Assembly: GCA_013396655.1 (NCBI GenBank)
Contig: WBMV01000122.1
Span: forward strand, 682,686 to 746,685
DNA length: 64,000 bases
Source: Campylorhamphus procurvoides
Taxonomy: Eukaryota > Chordata > Aves > Passeriformes > Dendrocolaptidae
Direction: 5' to 3'
Notes under the pieces: model-generated
The model's input: only the letters and a program-made list of their open reading frames with translations
The model's database searches: none
Told to the model about the DNA's origin: nothing
Program-made: the position numbers and the translations under genes
Part shown: positions 45,403-60,130 of the stretch, piece by piece
Position numbering within the stretch: position 1 is the first letter of the stretch
Layout: each line of letters starts with the position of its first letter

Positions 45403-48400
45403 GCACATCTCGCTAGAGAAAAACTTGTCCCCTGGAATAAAGAAAGACAGGCAGCATTTGGAGAAATACAGAAGCAGATTAAATGAATTCCTAAACCCAT
45501 TGCAACAACTGTGCTTCTCATTTGTGCTCATGTGCTGCATTTTCCAGTGTTTTTTAGTTGTTGTCACATTCCTAAAGACAGCTATCAGCATGGCAATTGC
45601 CATTACAAATCCGGAGTTGTGTCATTAGACTACAGATGAAATAAGGTCTTAGAAATGAGATGCAAGAAAACAAGTCTGTACCATCAAACATTTGGAAACT
45701 CTTAGTCAAACAGCTGAGACAATGTTTCTGCACTGGAAGAACGTGCTCTGTTCACCAAAAGGCTGCTGAGTTCTTTATGTAGATTTTCCCTGTGCTTCCA
45801 CTTCCAAGCTGGTTTCTTCTGCTAAATCAAATCCTGTGTGGGCACTTGTCAGCCCTGATCTTCAGCAGTTACTTTACATTTCAGAGGTATTTCTAAACTG
45901 AACTCCCGAGGTGATCCCTACACACAATGCACTGAAATATTTACTGTGGGCTTCAAAATTTACAGGCCTGCTCTCTCCCTCAGAGTCTGGGCTTTTTCCC
46001 CAATGAAAAGTTTGAGATATCTGTGGGTCAGAACAAAGAAATATGAAACAAATCGTTAGCAAAAAAGATTCTTTATAATTCATTTGGGAAAGCTCTTTTC
46101 ACTCAAGCCGGTGGGACTATATTTCATAGCATTGTTAGAAGAAACACCAAAAAGTCAAATACGCCAGTGCTTTAGAGAATGTGCTACTTAAGAGACAAGA
46201 AAGCAATTTGCAAAATAATCCAAATTAAAACACAACAAAACCATTCCTTCAGAAACACAAACACACAAAGCAAGATGCTCTCAGTATCTACAAGCAGGCA
46301 CAGCTGGGATCTGCAGATCATTTGATCCATTGCGATTCTTTATAATGTTTCTGTCAAAATAAGGCACTTAGATAAGCAAATCCAAACATTTTGTTTAGTC
46401 AATGCCCCCCAACAGTGTGCTACAAGACTGCCTGTCAATTTAGAAAAAAAGGACAGTGTTTTATTTAAAAGAGAAAGAAGAAACCCTCCTAATTAAAAGA
46501 AGCAGGAAAGTACCCTTCAGTGAGGAAAAGGAGTAACCCTGGGGCACGTCATTGAAAAGGGGTTTGGATTTGCCAAGTTCCGCAGTGTGCTCAGGGGCTG
46601 CACAGGCAGCACACTCTGTGCAGCACACACAGATCCGGAAGGCCACACCACACACACCCCAGTGGGTAACCTACCCCTTGCAATTAAATATTGTGGGAAA
46701 TGAGGGCCTGCACCAAGCTCTGCAGGAGCCCTGGCCTCCTCACACTGGCTCTGGAAGAGGAGCTCTGCACAGGCTCTGCCCTGAGGAAGGGTAACTTTCA
46801 CCTTGGTGACATTTCCAGAGCTAGTTGTGGCAGGGACGCGATACTCCAGGTGAGCAATGCACTCCACACTAGTCTTGCACACTTAGAAAGCAGGAAAAAG
46901 TTATGCAGTGCCAAAAGCTGACAGGGTGAGAGCTCTTATGATGACTAAACAAACACGTCTACATCACGTGCATACAGGCAGTACCGGATGCCAAAATCTT
47001 GGCATGTCAACAAATGAGATTGTGTATCTTCTGAAACTCACACTTCACACACTGCACAAACGTGAGAAGAAAAGGCCTTACTGCTGAACCATAAAATATT
47101 CTGCACAAAATACCAAAAAGCCCCACAGAAAACACCCGCACGCTCTGCTGGACATTTAAAGCCTTTAATACTGTGTGCAAGCAAACAACAGCATCAGGAC
47201 TACACCTTTTATAGCCCACGGGAAGGACTGTGTCTGTCTTGCTGTCAGAGCACTTTAAAGACACATTTCCTGGGGAAGGAGCCTCTCAACGTTGCTACAG
47301 CAGAACAAATGAGAGCAGACTGCAACAGCTACCCAGAAGAACACAGATAAGGACATTATGCATGCACAAAAACGGTGTCAGCCAGCAACTTGTACATGCA
47401 TTTGTCTGCAATTATGGCTTATTACGGCTGCAGTCATAACACAGTTATTCAACAAATTCGGAAGAATTAGCCCCCTGGAGAGTATGAAGTAGTTTTTCAC
47501 CAGCAGTGTGAGGATTACTGCAGTGATAAAAACCTCTCTCACCTCCCAGTGACAGCAAGGACATCAAAGGAAGGGACAATGAACAAGCCATGAGGCTGTT
47601 TAAATAGACAGCTATGGAGCACAGCACAGCAGAGAGATGGTTCTGGAAACAATTACCCCTGAGGCAACAGGGGAAAAGAATAGATGCCAGTTCCAATGAA
47701 GAACCTGCCTGCTGACGGGTCCACAGTCACAGACTACAGATCCCTACAGGAAAAAGAGGCAACACTACAGGCTTTATATGCTGCTGCTCTGACAAGTGGA
47801 ATTAAGGAATTAGGTTGGTATTTCTGCAGCCTCAGTTCTGAGCACAGCAGAACTGCATTCCCAGAGAGGAGTGGACACCAAAAGGCAGGAAAGAGCATCT
47901 CCTGGCACAAGAGGACACAGCTTGGCAGGGCAGTTGGAGAGCACTGTGGGAACACTGCTCTGCTGTACCAGCACAAGGAGCCCGGCCTCCTGCTCAGAGA
48001 TAAATTATCACTTTGGAAAGCCTCAGTAACGAGTCATTTATTAAATCACCCTTGTCTCACACCAGTTTTCAGCTTCAGTCTAAAGTCTGACCTTGATTAC
48101 CACTGGACTGGCAAATGCTACAGAAAAGTAAACCAAAAGATACAGATTTTCCATGAGGCTCTTCCATTAAGTCTCCTGTGTAAGCCTGGTTTAGCAGCTA
48201 AAAGAGGACACTGTGTCCCAAGCACAGGGTATCCCTAGTTACCCATCATCACAAGGGAACATACTGATTCAGTTGTAACAATTTAGCTTTAAAACCCGAT
48301 GGAATCAGCCTGCCATGTATGGTGTCATACTCTGCAGACCAACTTCTTTTTAGCAAGAAGGATCTGTTATGTTTACATGCACTAATTGACATGAGACATT

Positions 48401-48923
48401 GAACAGGATTTCAGAGCTGGTACCACAAGGCTTTTCTAAATGACTGAGTTTCACCCACACAGTGCTTCAAGTGTGCCAGGCAGAGCTTTGAAGAACCTTT
48501 TTTATGAAGATTTCATAGGTGTACGTGAAACATTCGGATTTTCAAGGCTGTAGTACATTCCCAGATACTTCAAACTCACGCAGAAAAAAAACATAATCCC
48601 CAAAACAAATTTATTGGCACTTTCTGACCAGTATTTCAGCACTTTAATAATTAGGAATGTAAAGTGTGCTTGAGCTCTGGGTGTGGTTACTACTAGACTG
48701 AAAGAAAGAAACAAGCCAATGCAAGAACCACCTGATGTTTTGCCAGGAAGATTGAAACAAGGATAAATTAAAAGGAGAAACTCTGGTAACACATACTAAG
48801 TGTCATCCTCAGTGTCACTGTCTTCAGCTGTGCAAAAGTTACAGCACTGACTGCACCTCCGGAGAGACAGACAATTCAGTTCCTGTTGACCACTAATTTC
48901 TTGGCAGATGATTCATGAAACTT

Positions 48924-48991
48924 ACCACCAAAAAAATCCAAACCAAACAAAAAAAACCCCACCCCCTAAAAAAAACCCAAACAAACCCAAG
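48924..48991. repeat. A/C-rich low-complexity tract
   Basis: Long A runs are interrupted by CC and CCCC blocks (CCAAACCAAAC, then CCCCACCCCCT and AAACAAACCC), followed at once by AAAATTTTGGGTTTG. The A/C part and the G/T part are partly complementary and could fold back weakly. Confidence 0.8.
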
Positions 48992-51900
48992 AAAATTTTG
49001 GGTTTGTTTCATCTTCAGAGCTTTCAGCAAGTGTCTATCCACGCAGTAATTTTCTCAAGCTTTATAAATCCAACTATATGCATATAAAAAAGTGACAGTT
49101 TTCCATTTAAAACACAAGCAGTAAATTCTCTGTCACTTTACACTGTCCTCAGGTCACTGCTTTGTACCTGGAGATGGCACAAACACAAGGACTACAGACA
49201 GACAGTCTGTTAGCAGAGATGAATACTCCTTTACCCCAGCCTTTACACCAAAGACTTCTTCGCATCCCTATCACAATCAAAAATAGTTCTGTCTTCTACT
49301 CTCCTCCCTATTTCCCACCACCCTCCACCTCCCCTATCTAAGCAAATATGGAAGGACAAAGTCTGCCTGTACACTAAGTTACAACAGATTCCAAACTGAT
49401 CCAAATGGGTGTTAATCAGAGCTGAACAAATATGTGTATTTCTAGGGTAGATTTCCTATGAAAGGCTCAGAACTCCCCTCACTAATCTCTTCGAAGGTGA
49501 TGAATATTTACAAGTGACAGAGTACCACTGAGACAATGCACAATGCACGGAACTTTCTCTTTGCAAATCAGACTCCAAATTCCTCCCGTTAAAAAGAGAA
49601 ATAACCCTTGTTCCAGACGTGCACAGCAGTCTTGACAAAGCCACTTGGGCTCTAAAATCAATCCACAGTTCTTTAACAAACAAATCTGTGTAGCTGGCAG
49701 AGGAAATCCCATCTTGCTACACTGGGCAGGAAAGGGCTGAAGATCCTTCAGAGCGTGTACGTGGAGAATCCCTCCCTGTCACTCCTCACTGCAGCCCATA
49801 AAACTCAGCAATCCCCGCAGTGCCCAAGGGAACAGCAGCGGAGTGCTCATGGCCCTGGCCAGGGCTCCCTCCCCTTCCCAGCACCTGTAGCACAGCCTAA
49901 GTCCCTAAAGCACTGCTGAGCCCTCAGCTGTCCCACACAGCCAGCACACAGGGTGCTTTTGTGCCTGTGCCCCTGGGCAGCTGCACGGAGGGCTGTGGGG
50001 CTGGGAGGAGGGTGTTCTCCCCACCACACACAGCAACACGGCAGAAAAGGACTCGAGAAAACACGGGGACAGCAGACCAGGCCCATGGCCTCACATCCTC
50101 TCCTTTCTCTCAGGTTTGCAGTTATTTATTCTGAGGGCTAAGGTTTAATGTTGGGGAAATTCCAAGCTCACCTAAGGCTGGAGAATTTAAAAGAGACCCC
50201 GTGAAGCACAGTACAACCTTACCTGCCTGCAGCCTTTCTGGGATAAGGAGAGGAGAAAAGCCTGCCTGATAAAGCATTTTAGTCAGCCACAGTACCCCAC
50301 AGGCTTCAGCGAGATGCAGGTGACAATCGACTAGAGCAGACCCAAAGTGCCACTGAGTGCTGGCATGTGGCCAGGGGCCTCAGTCCTGCCCCACAGCCAG
50401 CACCAGATGCCACCCTGGGGCATGTGACAGCTCCCATACCACGGGCAACAGGTGGGTCGGAGCAAGTGGCAAGTGAAAAAGCCACAGAAGGGGCGCAGCA
50501 GCCGAGCAGGTGGAAGCTCCCAGCAAACCCCAGCTGGAACCCATTGCAGCCAGGGGGAGGGTGGTGTCCCCCAGAGGCAATCTGAGCAGCAGGAAAAGCT
50601 ACAGCTCTCCCTGGAGCCAAGTCATCCAAGTTCAGTCCTTAAAGCATGAGATAAATAAAGAGCACAACTGTCAGAGTAATCGTAGGAGGGACAGTGGGAG
50701 AGCCAATGGAACATGCCTAGATAACATTTACCACGTTCAGTGGCAGTACACAAAATGTGTGCTCCCTTTTTAAAATTTTTCTGCGCCTTCCTCTGGGTCT
50801 CAGTGTTCCTCCAGCTAAACAAGCACTATTCCTCTAAAACTCAAGTAAGCAGTGAGACTTAAATGTAGGTATCCATCATTTTCAAGCAGAGTAGGGAGTT
50901 TCACTCGACAGCATAGCTCAGGTAATGAACATCAGCTCAGCTCTGACAGCACCTTCTGGGTTTTAATGCTGTCCCAGCTGGCCTAGCAGCTGTTTCTGTG
51001 TGTACCCTTGCAAACCTGAGAGGCAGGCCAGGCAGTATGGGTTGGAGCACTAAACTCCTGGATTAACAGGGGTTACCTGAGGCAAATGCACAAGCAGCAG
51101 CACTCTGAGGAAGTTATGAATGGAAGCAGAGCTACATAGAAGCCAGAGTGCAAGTGCCACCCAAATGGTATTTCTTAAACTCTTTCAACATTTACAAATA
51201 TACCAGTAGTGGCTGAAATAGGACGAAACTCCCTAAAAATATGCACAGGTAAATTTCTCTAACACTGACTTAATTACAGTTAAATTAGCACTGCTATAGA
51301 TCCACACCCCACTAACAGAAGTCCTAAGAAAACAGGAAATACACAGGCAAGTACTTTTTTTCACCTAGCCTTCTTGTACCTCTTTATGAAGCCCAGAGTT
51401 TGCAGCATCCAAATAGTAACTGCTGGAGTGCAATAAAATTGGGAAGTTCCCACCCCCCTGACATAGTCGGAAACAATAGGCAAGGTCCAGAGGCAGCCAA
51501 GTGAGAAGCTAATCTGAGGCAACACAGCTCCTGCTGAGCAGGCTCTCACTGCTCTGAACGGCAGACACCGCTCTTGCAGTCAGCTCTCCTCCACCCCTTT
51601 TGCTCCCAATGACTACACAGCACCACAGAACCAGGGCTCACCTCTCACAGCCAGGGAACCAAGGGCCTCTGCAGCCCATAACACTGTGTGAACACAAATG
51701 ACATCCCATCCAAACCTTGCACAGCTGGGGAGAAGGGACAATAACCCTGCAGATAAAAGCAATTTCCCAGTGCAGAAACAAAGTTCTCCCTCCCACTGCA
51801 TTAGGAAGGGCAGATATCCTACCAACACCAGCTGAAAACAGGAGTCTAGTTCTCTCTAGCAAACAGATTCAGAGCATCAGCAGCTTCAGATTTTAAAGGT

Positions 51901-54900
51901 CTCCTAAAGAGGTACAACAAGCAGAGTACCCAGTATAGGAGCACTGGAAATAATAATAATATGGGTATAAACAGACAATCAAGACTGTGAAAACCTGGGC
52001 AAGGTTGCTGCAAGGAAGATACTGAAAGTTTCCAGGCTTCACTAATATACCAGTCACAAGACAGTTGCATTCTCTGCTAAGTACACCAGCCTCTCTCCCT
52101 GATCTTGAGGAGAATGTTAACAAGACTATCTGGAAGGCTCCAAAATTTAGGGGAGTACTGTTCTGGCAGACTTAATAACCAGTAAGTCCATCTGCAACAC
52201 AAATGACCTTTACTGTAAATCCACCTTTCCAAGCAATTAAAACACAAACAAGCCAACAAAACCCACTAAACCAAACATCACCCCATCCTCCAAAAAACCC
52301 CAACATGCAGACCTGCCTTGGGAGAAGTGTAAATAAGAAAAGCTGGTTAGTCCAGCAGTCAATCCTGTAGCACAGGAAAACGGGAATTTTTTCAATTCCT
52401 GTCTCCTTTATAGTAGCCAGCTAAAGGCTGGGTTGATTCTAGAACTAAAAACAAAAGCTCAGGGTCAACATCCCAGGCTTGTCATCTGCAGATGATCTTC
52501 GACACTTGATTTGGGATTAGCAGAGCCTCAGTTACCCTGGATTTACATATTACTGACAGTTTGACATATTTCTGAAACACCTGCAGATCCTAAGAGCAGA
52601 CATGTCCACATCATTACAACAGTGCAAGAAAAGTCCAGTTTTAATAGTGAGTGTCCTTCCTCTTTTCGCAGAAAGTCTTAGACTGACTTTTCTTCTCCCC
52701 ACTCCCTAGTCAGGTATAGGATCCTTACATGTCTTTTTTAAGCCAACCTCCAGTACAGCACACTGTAATGTAAAATGACAAGTTATCATTTTAAAAGTAA
52801 ATAACTGACCCTGCTCACAAGTTTCAGGCAGGCTTTCATATCATTAAAACTTTATATCAATATACTTAAAACCCAAGATTTTCTCAAGACAGCACTCCCA
52901 TCATCTTAAACACTCTTCCTTTCCCCATGCCTGCTTCTCTGAAAAACATTCACCCACCCAATTTTTCCTTATCAGGAACCTTCTACATTCCAAAGGGCTG
53001 TGCTCAAGGTTGTAATGTTCTTTTCCAGGCATTCTGCTGACTATTTCACTGCCAAACACAGGCCTTTGCAGGATGCACTTGTTTGCAAGAACTCAAAGGC
53101 TGAGCCACTACAACAGGGCTGCTCAGCACTGCTGATGGGCAGAGGCAGACTGCTGTTTACTTCAACCAGAGAAAAAGTGTGTCACTTGGGGTATTTTTAA
53201 AGCCAAGAATTAATAAGTGACATTTGCCTTCACACAGTCCTTTGATCCCAAAGCAAAGCAAGCTAAAGGGACACATACAGTAGCAGAGCTGCCCCTGGAG
53301 TGAGCCACTGGGCAAGGTGGAGAAGAGAACAGGGTAAAGAGCATCAGTTTGCCCTTGTCTGAGGGTTCTGAGTGCTTGCAGAGCACGCAGCCTTTCCCAG
53401 TATTATGTGAGGGCCAGCTGTAGACAGCACAATGTTAAAGAGCCTAAGTGGTGTGCTCTCCTAGCTCTCCCCTACAAACAGCAACCCCTCCCCACTGCCT
53501 CCGGCACTGCCTGACATCTCACAGGCACACTTGGAATGCAGAGCGAGATAGACTCTGACAGCAGCAGGTTCCACTTGGAGCCATCTTCAAGGACATGTTA
53601 AACGATGCAGTTAAATCCACTTAAATACCCAACAGAGTGTCAGAATAAACCTGTTAAAAGGATTATTCTACATATTAGTTGATTTCTACAACAGTTGTAT
53701 TTGTTGCAAAAGCCCTTTAAAGGAACCCGAGCTGGGAAATCACCGTAGGGTTGGGGCAGTGTGTGCAGCCAAGGTTCACAGCACTGAGCAGAAACCAGCT
53801 ATTTTAAAAGGTTCAGCAGAAGAGAACCAGGCCCATCTCTGCAGAATTGCTCAAACTGCCTCAGATAGCAGTCCTATTTCAGGAATACTGGGAGTGCTCT
53901 GGGCTCAGTGAGTCAGCAGGGTGTGGCATTTTTTTTTCCATGTTTGTGGACTGAACAGGAACAGAAAAAGCAAAAGAAGCTGGAAACCAGAAATCTAGCA
54001 CCTGGCTGCTATACAGGCAGGAATTCAGCAGGGTTAAGTGAGAAGAGTTCACAAATCTCTGCAGAGCCAGCAGACACAGGTAAAAATAGAAGTCTTATCT
54101 GGGAGTCAAGTAAGCATCCTAAATAAAAGTGAACAGAGCAACTGTAAAGATGTTTCCATGCTAGAAGCTACGTGTATTTTCTTCTGATGACCCTTGCCTT
54201 GTTCAAGACTGAGCATTTTGAGCAAATCACACTATTTGACACAAATCTTAGTTCCACTATTAGGTCAGGACACGACATTTTATATTTCAAAGCAAACAAA
54301 TCTAAAAAGGCCTGGCAATAACCTCTACAACGCCCCTTTCCCAAAAACACTCATCAAGGGAAAATACTGACATAGCCTGTCATTATGAGATGTGATATTG
54401 CAGATGTCTCATTACAGTAATTACATCATAACAAATTACATGAAATCTCAGCCCATGAACACTCACACACACACTCGGAGAAACCAAATGCAAGTTCCTG
54501 AAGGCAATCCACTCACCTCTAAAAGCTGTGCTGACCTGACATCCACACTGTCCTCCTTCCAGGTGATTTATGACCTCACCAACCTTCTGGCAGAAGCTGG
54601 GTGCCCTTTTAAGTTTTAGTCAAAAGGAATAATGGTATCTCCTTTTCCATTTTCTCCTGGTCATAAGCAGTCGCTGTATTTGCTGATGTAATAATTAGAA
54701 CCACAAAATACTTGCAGAGGCAACCGGAAGGGGAGTCAGTCACAAGGAATAGGATGACATCCGCCCTGCCTCGCAAATACTGACTGTAAAACTATTTTTC
54801 CCAATTTCCAGTCCCGGTGTTCTACTTATTCTACAAAACAATTTCAAATATCTGCAAGCCCTTAGGTTGCCTTTTGCCATCCCCCCAACAGCAGACACAA

Positions 54901-55462
54901 AGCATCAGCCTAGGGAAGGGGTGCTCTGCTCACAGGACACCCCAAACCCCTTTCTGAGATCCCCAAGCAGCTGCATAATCACAAGTGCAATTGCTGGAGT
55001 TAAGTGTGAGTTCTCAGCATTAACATCCCGTTGTTATTTGAATTCACAGCCTCGCAGTCCCAGTGGACTGGGGGTTCAAGTGAGCATTGTCTTCTGGGGC
55101 GTTATCCTCTCTGCCCCCAAACACCACCCGATCAGGTGCTGCTCCAGCACAAACCCTGGCGGGAGGATGGATGGGAGCCCTGGGTAGAGGGGGTTCTGTG
55201 ATTTCTGTTTGATTGATTTTGGCTCAGAAAAAACCCAAAGCAACCCCCAAAAATGCCACAGACACTTTCCCTGATGCAGCTCTCAGCATGAACCTACAAA
55301 GGAACAGTTGCTGGCAGGACTGACAGGGCAGCATGCCACAGCACGAGGCTTTATCACCAGAGACAGCTCAAATCAAGACTTAGCCTCAAGGGGCATAATA
55401 TGAAAATACTGGAAGACATATACAAATACATGTAGTGAGCCAAGGCAGCCCTTGCTTCAAAT

Positions 55463-55489
55463 TTTAAACAAATAAAATAAAAAAAAAAT
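55463..55489. repeat. A-rich tract
   Basis: AAATAAAATAAAAAAAAAA-type run. On the plus strand it could be an old poly-A tail, but no upstream retroposon is recognised. Confidence 0.7.
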
Positions 55490-55679
55490 GGGAAACATGT
55501 CTGCAGAACCAACCAAGCCAAGGCAGGGAAATGCAACCCAGATTCTGAACTTGGTTACTGAGAGGGGAAACTGAATGAGATAATATGAGCGCAGAATTAA
55601 GAAGAAATAAACAGTGGAAGCAAGTGTATGAATTGTAGAAATCGGTGACAGGGCAAGTCCTCCAAGAACACAACTGAGG

Positions 55680-55713
55680 GGTTTTTGTTGTGTTTTGTTT
55701 TTTTCTTTTTTTA
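55680..55713. repeat. T-rich tract
   Basis: A T-rich run with G interruptions (GTTTTTGTTGTGTTTTGTTT then TTTTC and T7). It is A-rich in the BCR transcript. No associated element is recognised. Confidence 0.75.
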
Positions 55714-58700
55714 CAGTATTTTCCTCTAAAAGTTACACATGGTTATAAACTAATTTTCAAACATATCTGCAGAGGAAGTTAATCAATTTACTAATTAAAA
55801 GAAGCGTGATCCGGGAGAAATGCACCCAATTCAATTCCAGGACACTGGAGCTCACCAAAATTCAGCTAAAACCCTAAGCATCAGCATCTCAAAAGACTGA
55901 GCATACTTCCTCATTAAAACCCTTGGAAATTTATTTATGCAAATCACTACATTAAGATAAAAGCTTGTTAGAAACCCAAGGCTGTTTTTCTTTTAAAGTT
56001 CACTTCTTGTTCTTTACATGTGTTTGGAAAAAAACTTGCAAATGACTTGTTTCCTTACAAAGAAAAAAACACAACCACAAAGCAACCAACCATTAAGTGC
56101 TATTAAACAAGACTGTTTTGTGCATCAGCCCTACATGGCAAGTGCCCATTAATGGGAAAACCAGTTTCAGCAGCAGAATGTTTTCTTAACCAGTCGTTGA
56201 TCTACTTAAAAGGAGAAGTTTGTTACGAAGTTTAGGTAGAACTTTCTCAGATTGCTTGTACCTCTGCATCAGTGCATACACTGAAACCAGTCTGAAACAC
56301 CTACAGAGAGAATAAAAGACTTCAGTTAAAAATTCTTCTTGTGCACGCAATACATCCAGAACACACTTACATAACAGATAATCAAGTCTTCTTCGTTGCT
56401 TTAAGTGGAAATACTGAGGTTTCACACAAGCACAGGAATGGAGGACAGGCACTAGCTGGGAAGATGTGTAACCCTTTATCTGCAGGATAAATACTCCTGC
56501 ATTTACATATCAAGCCCCAAACAAAGCAGGGCTTAGCTCACATTAGCGTGTATTTCAGTTTGAACAGACGGTGAGACCACAACAAATTATGTATAGGTCA
56601 GTGCTCAAGGCTGAGTAAACTGGGGGTAGTCAAGGTCAGGGCTAGGACACGTTTGCTGCACACACATGACAGGTCAGTCATATTGGAACAGCAAAGGTCA
56701 CACCTCGTGTGACACAACTTCTGCTGGTTACACACAGCACCTTCTGCTGTTGTCTCCGATGCTCTGAAACCATAACAGACACTTGTTTCTCTTCATGCAT
56801 ACTTATAAACCCCAAGCTAACCAAAATTCATTTTCAAAAAGTCCTGTCTCGGAGCACTGGGCAAACTGGGAAGACATAGCTACTGTTTTGATGTAAACCC
56901 TGTTTTTTCCTTTTGTGCTGCCATTTCCCCCTTGAACAAGGCAGATGCAGGGCAGCACTGAGGGAATTACTGAATAAGGTAACATGCTTTCCAAAGTATG
57001 CTACTGTTTCCCCAGCACCTGTGCAGGAGGCACAGCAGGTGCACATGGACAGCTAACACAGTTCTCCAGGGGTAAGAGAAACTTTAAACCAGAATTCTGG
57101 TTTTGAACTGCCTGCCCAGCACAGCTCAGAGCCAGCTCTGAGCCACATCAGTACTGCTGAAATTCACCTGCATCAACTGCATGCACATCACTGCTAAAAC
57201 ATCATTAACCTAGGCCTGTGAAACGCCCACCGGCTCTTCTGAAGTCAGAGATCAAGCCCACACTTCAAAATCAAGCTGTCTTGGGAAATTCTGGTTCAGG
57301 TAGTTACCTTACCACGTGGATTTTACTGGAGATGTCCCTTCAGTGCCCCCCTCCCCTGGATGTACTTAAGGGGTTCCCTGTGAAGCTGGATTTGGTGCAC
57401 CTGCCTGTCCTCCACACCACAGGTGTAGGCACCTGCTTCTTCCAGGCACAGCTGGTTCTTTATCAACCTCAGGCATTTCCTCCTCTGCTGGGGTCAGCAC
57501 TACCTCACCCAGTCACCTCCCTGGTGGACGGTGGACCTTTTCAGCACAACTCAGAATTTGTCAGTGGTGGGAGACACTGAACACCAACAGGAGTATAAAG
57601 TTAAAATCAAGTGCCATGGAGCTCTCAAGCTAACAGTGGGGGCTGCATTGTGATACTATCAACCATCTCCTAAAACTCTGCGGAGATGAGTTACCAGGAC
57701 GTGTCCCTCACTCTGAAATGGAGGCTGCAACAGGACCTCTGTGTCCTACATCTTCTGGGGATACATGCCCCCCACCTTAACACTGTCTCCTCCCAGGAAT
57801 TAAAGACACTGCAACTCTGTTCCCAGGTGCTGCCCACTCCTATCCCAGCAAGGTGGATGGGCGTTATAATGGATGGAGATGCAAGATTATCTTCTCTTCC
57901 CTAGTCCTGATGTAGGGAGGGATCAGCACCAACCTGCAGTCTCTGCTAGAGTTTCATGGTAAGCTCCAAACCATTATTTGACTATCAGTTTACTAACAAA
58001 GTTATTTCACTCAGTGCATACAGAAGTTTCAGAATCAATATGGATTAGGAAGGGTCAAACTAACTATAAACCCTATGTAAATATTTCTATACAAAGCAGC
58101 ATGGTTTCTCAACAACTGCAGAAGGAAAGGCTTATGGGTTTGTGAAACTGCTCAGCTGTGCTTAGGAGAACCTTCAAGAAGTTCTGCAAGTCAGACTGAG
58201 GAAGTGCCTCCCCAAAGCCTAAATGGCTGCAGTGACAGGTCTGCATTCTCTGAGTTATGTGTTTGAACATCACTTAAGAACACAGACAAGTGGAAAATAA
58301 TTGTCTTCTGTATGCCCTCATATGAATTCATAAGATATGAGAGAGCTTCTCCTCTCACACAAAGCAGAAGCCAGGCCTCATCTGAATGGCAAGAGCACCA
58401 GACCATGCAAACAATCTTAAAATAGCACTCGGCCTCTCCTCACTGTCATTCAGTACAGATCAATGCAAGAAGGCAGTCATGCCTGTAGCTCGATACTCCA
58501 CCTCAAACGCCAAAGGAAATAGGGAATTTTCTTGATGCCTATGATCAGAAAAGAGCATGGGGACCTCTTGGCCCTTTTGCCAGAAAAAACTGAACTGTTG
58601 CAATTCAGACTTCACTCATCAACTTTCTATTAAAGAAAAACATGAAAAGTGAAACAAGGAACAGTCTGTAAGATGTGCTGCTCCTCATTGCAGGCACTGA

Positions 58701-59607
58701 TGTGGTGCTGAATGCCCATCACCTACACCACAATTTGCTTTAGATGGGAGAACTGCAACAACAGTTTACAACTGGACGTTCTCTGCTGGCTAATCCACAA
58801 ATTCAAGTAAGCAATTAGTACAGCTGGCAAAGACAAATACATTCATCCAAATACCACAATTTCCTCAAAGACAAGTTGTCAGATTGAGGCATTATTGTAT
58901 TTCCTTAGAGTGATGTCAGGTTTCATCCCTGTCACACTGAGAGGGTCAACAACCACCTCAGGAGAACATAAAGCAAAAGTGTCCTACCCAGGGAAGGGAA
59001 CTCCCACACTCGTTCAACCTAAAAGGATTCAAACAAAGGGGACAGTGCAGATGAGCTGAAGGGCAAGGACAGGGGAAAACACACACAAGTCCCCCAACAG
59101 TGATAACTCACTTTCTCAGCACATTATTTTCTGAAGCTTCATGTGGTAATGTCCCTTCTGACCACTATGAAAAGCTTTCCGGAGCAGATAGAGGTGAGCA
59201 GGAAGCAGAGAGGAAGGTAAGGCAGTGAGCTGTGAACTGAGGCAGCTGCATGTTAACAGGCATAGGAACATGCTTTCTGTGCCTTGGCTCATCCTAAGCA
59301 CCATAATCTAATCGCTTTTGGGCAGCCCTGAGCACAGCCAGGCTCACAGGCCTTCACTGCCTTCCTGGGCAAAGTCATAGCGTGCCATGGAACTGCAGAC
59401 TGCAGCAAATCCCTGCCGTGTCTGTGTGTGACACCTCCCCAGTGACAACAGACCAATCACAGTCCCTTTTTAGCAGCTCAGACACATTTGCAGCCTGATG
59501 CTCCAGGGAATGAGGTATTTTTCTTCAGAACAGATTATTCTAGGAAGCTGCTGGCCCATTTTAAAAGGACACATGGACGTGACTGTAGGCAACTGAGGGT
59601 TCTGATG

Positions 59608-59644
59608 GTTTTTTGTGGCTTTTTGTGTGTTGGGTTTTTTTAAA
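59608..59644. repeat. T/G-rich tract
   Basis: A T-rich low-complexity stretch with GTGTG and GGG interruptions. Confidence 0.65.
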
Positions 59645-60086
59645 ACTGTCCTAACAACCAGAGTGTGCTCCAGCCTCGCCCACACTGTGGGTTCCAAACG
59701 GGCACTCCTTCCCCAGCTTTGCAGCCAAGGGAGTATGTGACTGCTGATAACATAATAACTGGCACACATCCCATCGGAGAAGTAACTGCATTTCAGTGCT
59801 GAGCGTAGGATACTCTAAAGTTCTTAAGAAGAAGTAAACACAGCCAGTGAGCCAAGGCTACACAGTGCACTTCTCCACACATCGAGGAGCTGCCTCGAGC
59901 CCCAACACACGAGCTGCTCTCCACTGAGGAGCTCCTGCAAAAGCTCACTGCTTACATTCCCAGTCTTGCTGTGTGAGACACAGCACCCTGCTAGAGCTGC
60001 TACTGTGCTGTTGTCACAGACCAATCTGCAAGTAATTTGGGGCTTTTGGATACTTCAGGACCTGTGCAGAAGCTCCAAAAGAGAAT

Positions 60087-60130
60087 GGGGGGGTTGGGGT
60101 TCTTTTTTTATAAATAAATTATTTTTAAAA
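60087..60130. repeat. G-run plus T/A-rich tract
   Basis: Seven Gs, TT and four Gs (60087-60099) are followed by T7 and an AT-rich TATAAATAAATTATTTTTAAAA run. This resembles the G-run tract in intron 2. Confidence 0.7.

Noticed and set aside
47684..48238. 184 aa plus-strand open frame in intron 1
   Set aside because: No similarity recognised; a single chance frame with no upstream promoter or splice support.
49800..50620. Possible CpG-island promoter or alternative first exon in intron 1
   Set aside because: GC-rich but CpG-poor, with no initiator, no TATA box and no credible exon with a donor joining the BCR frame.
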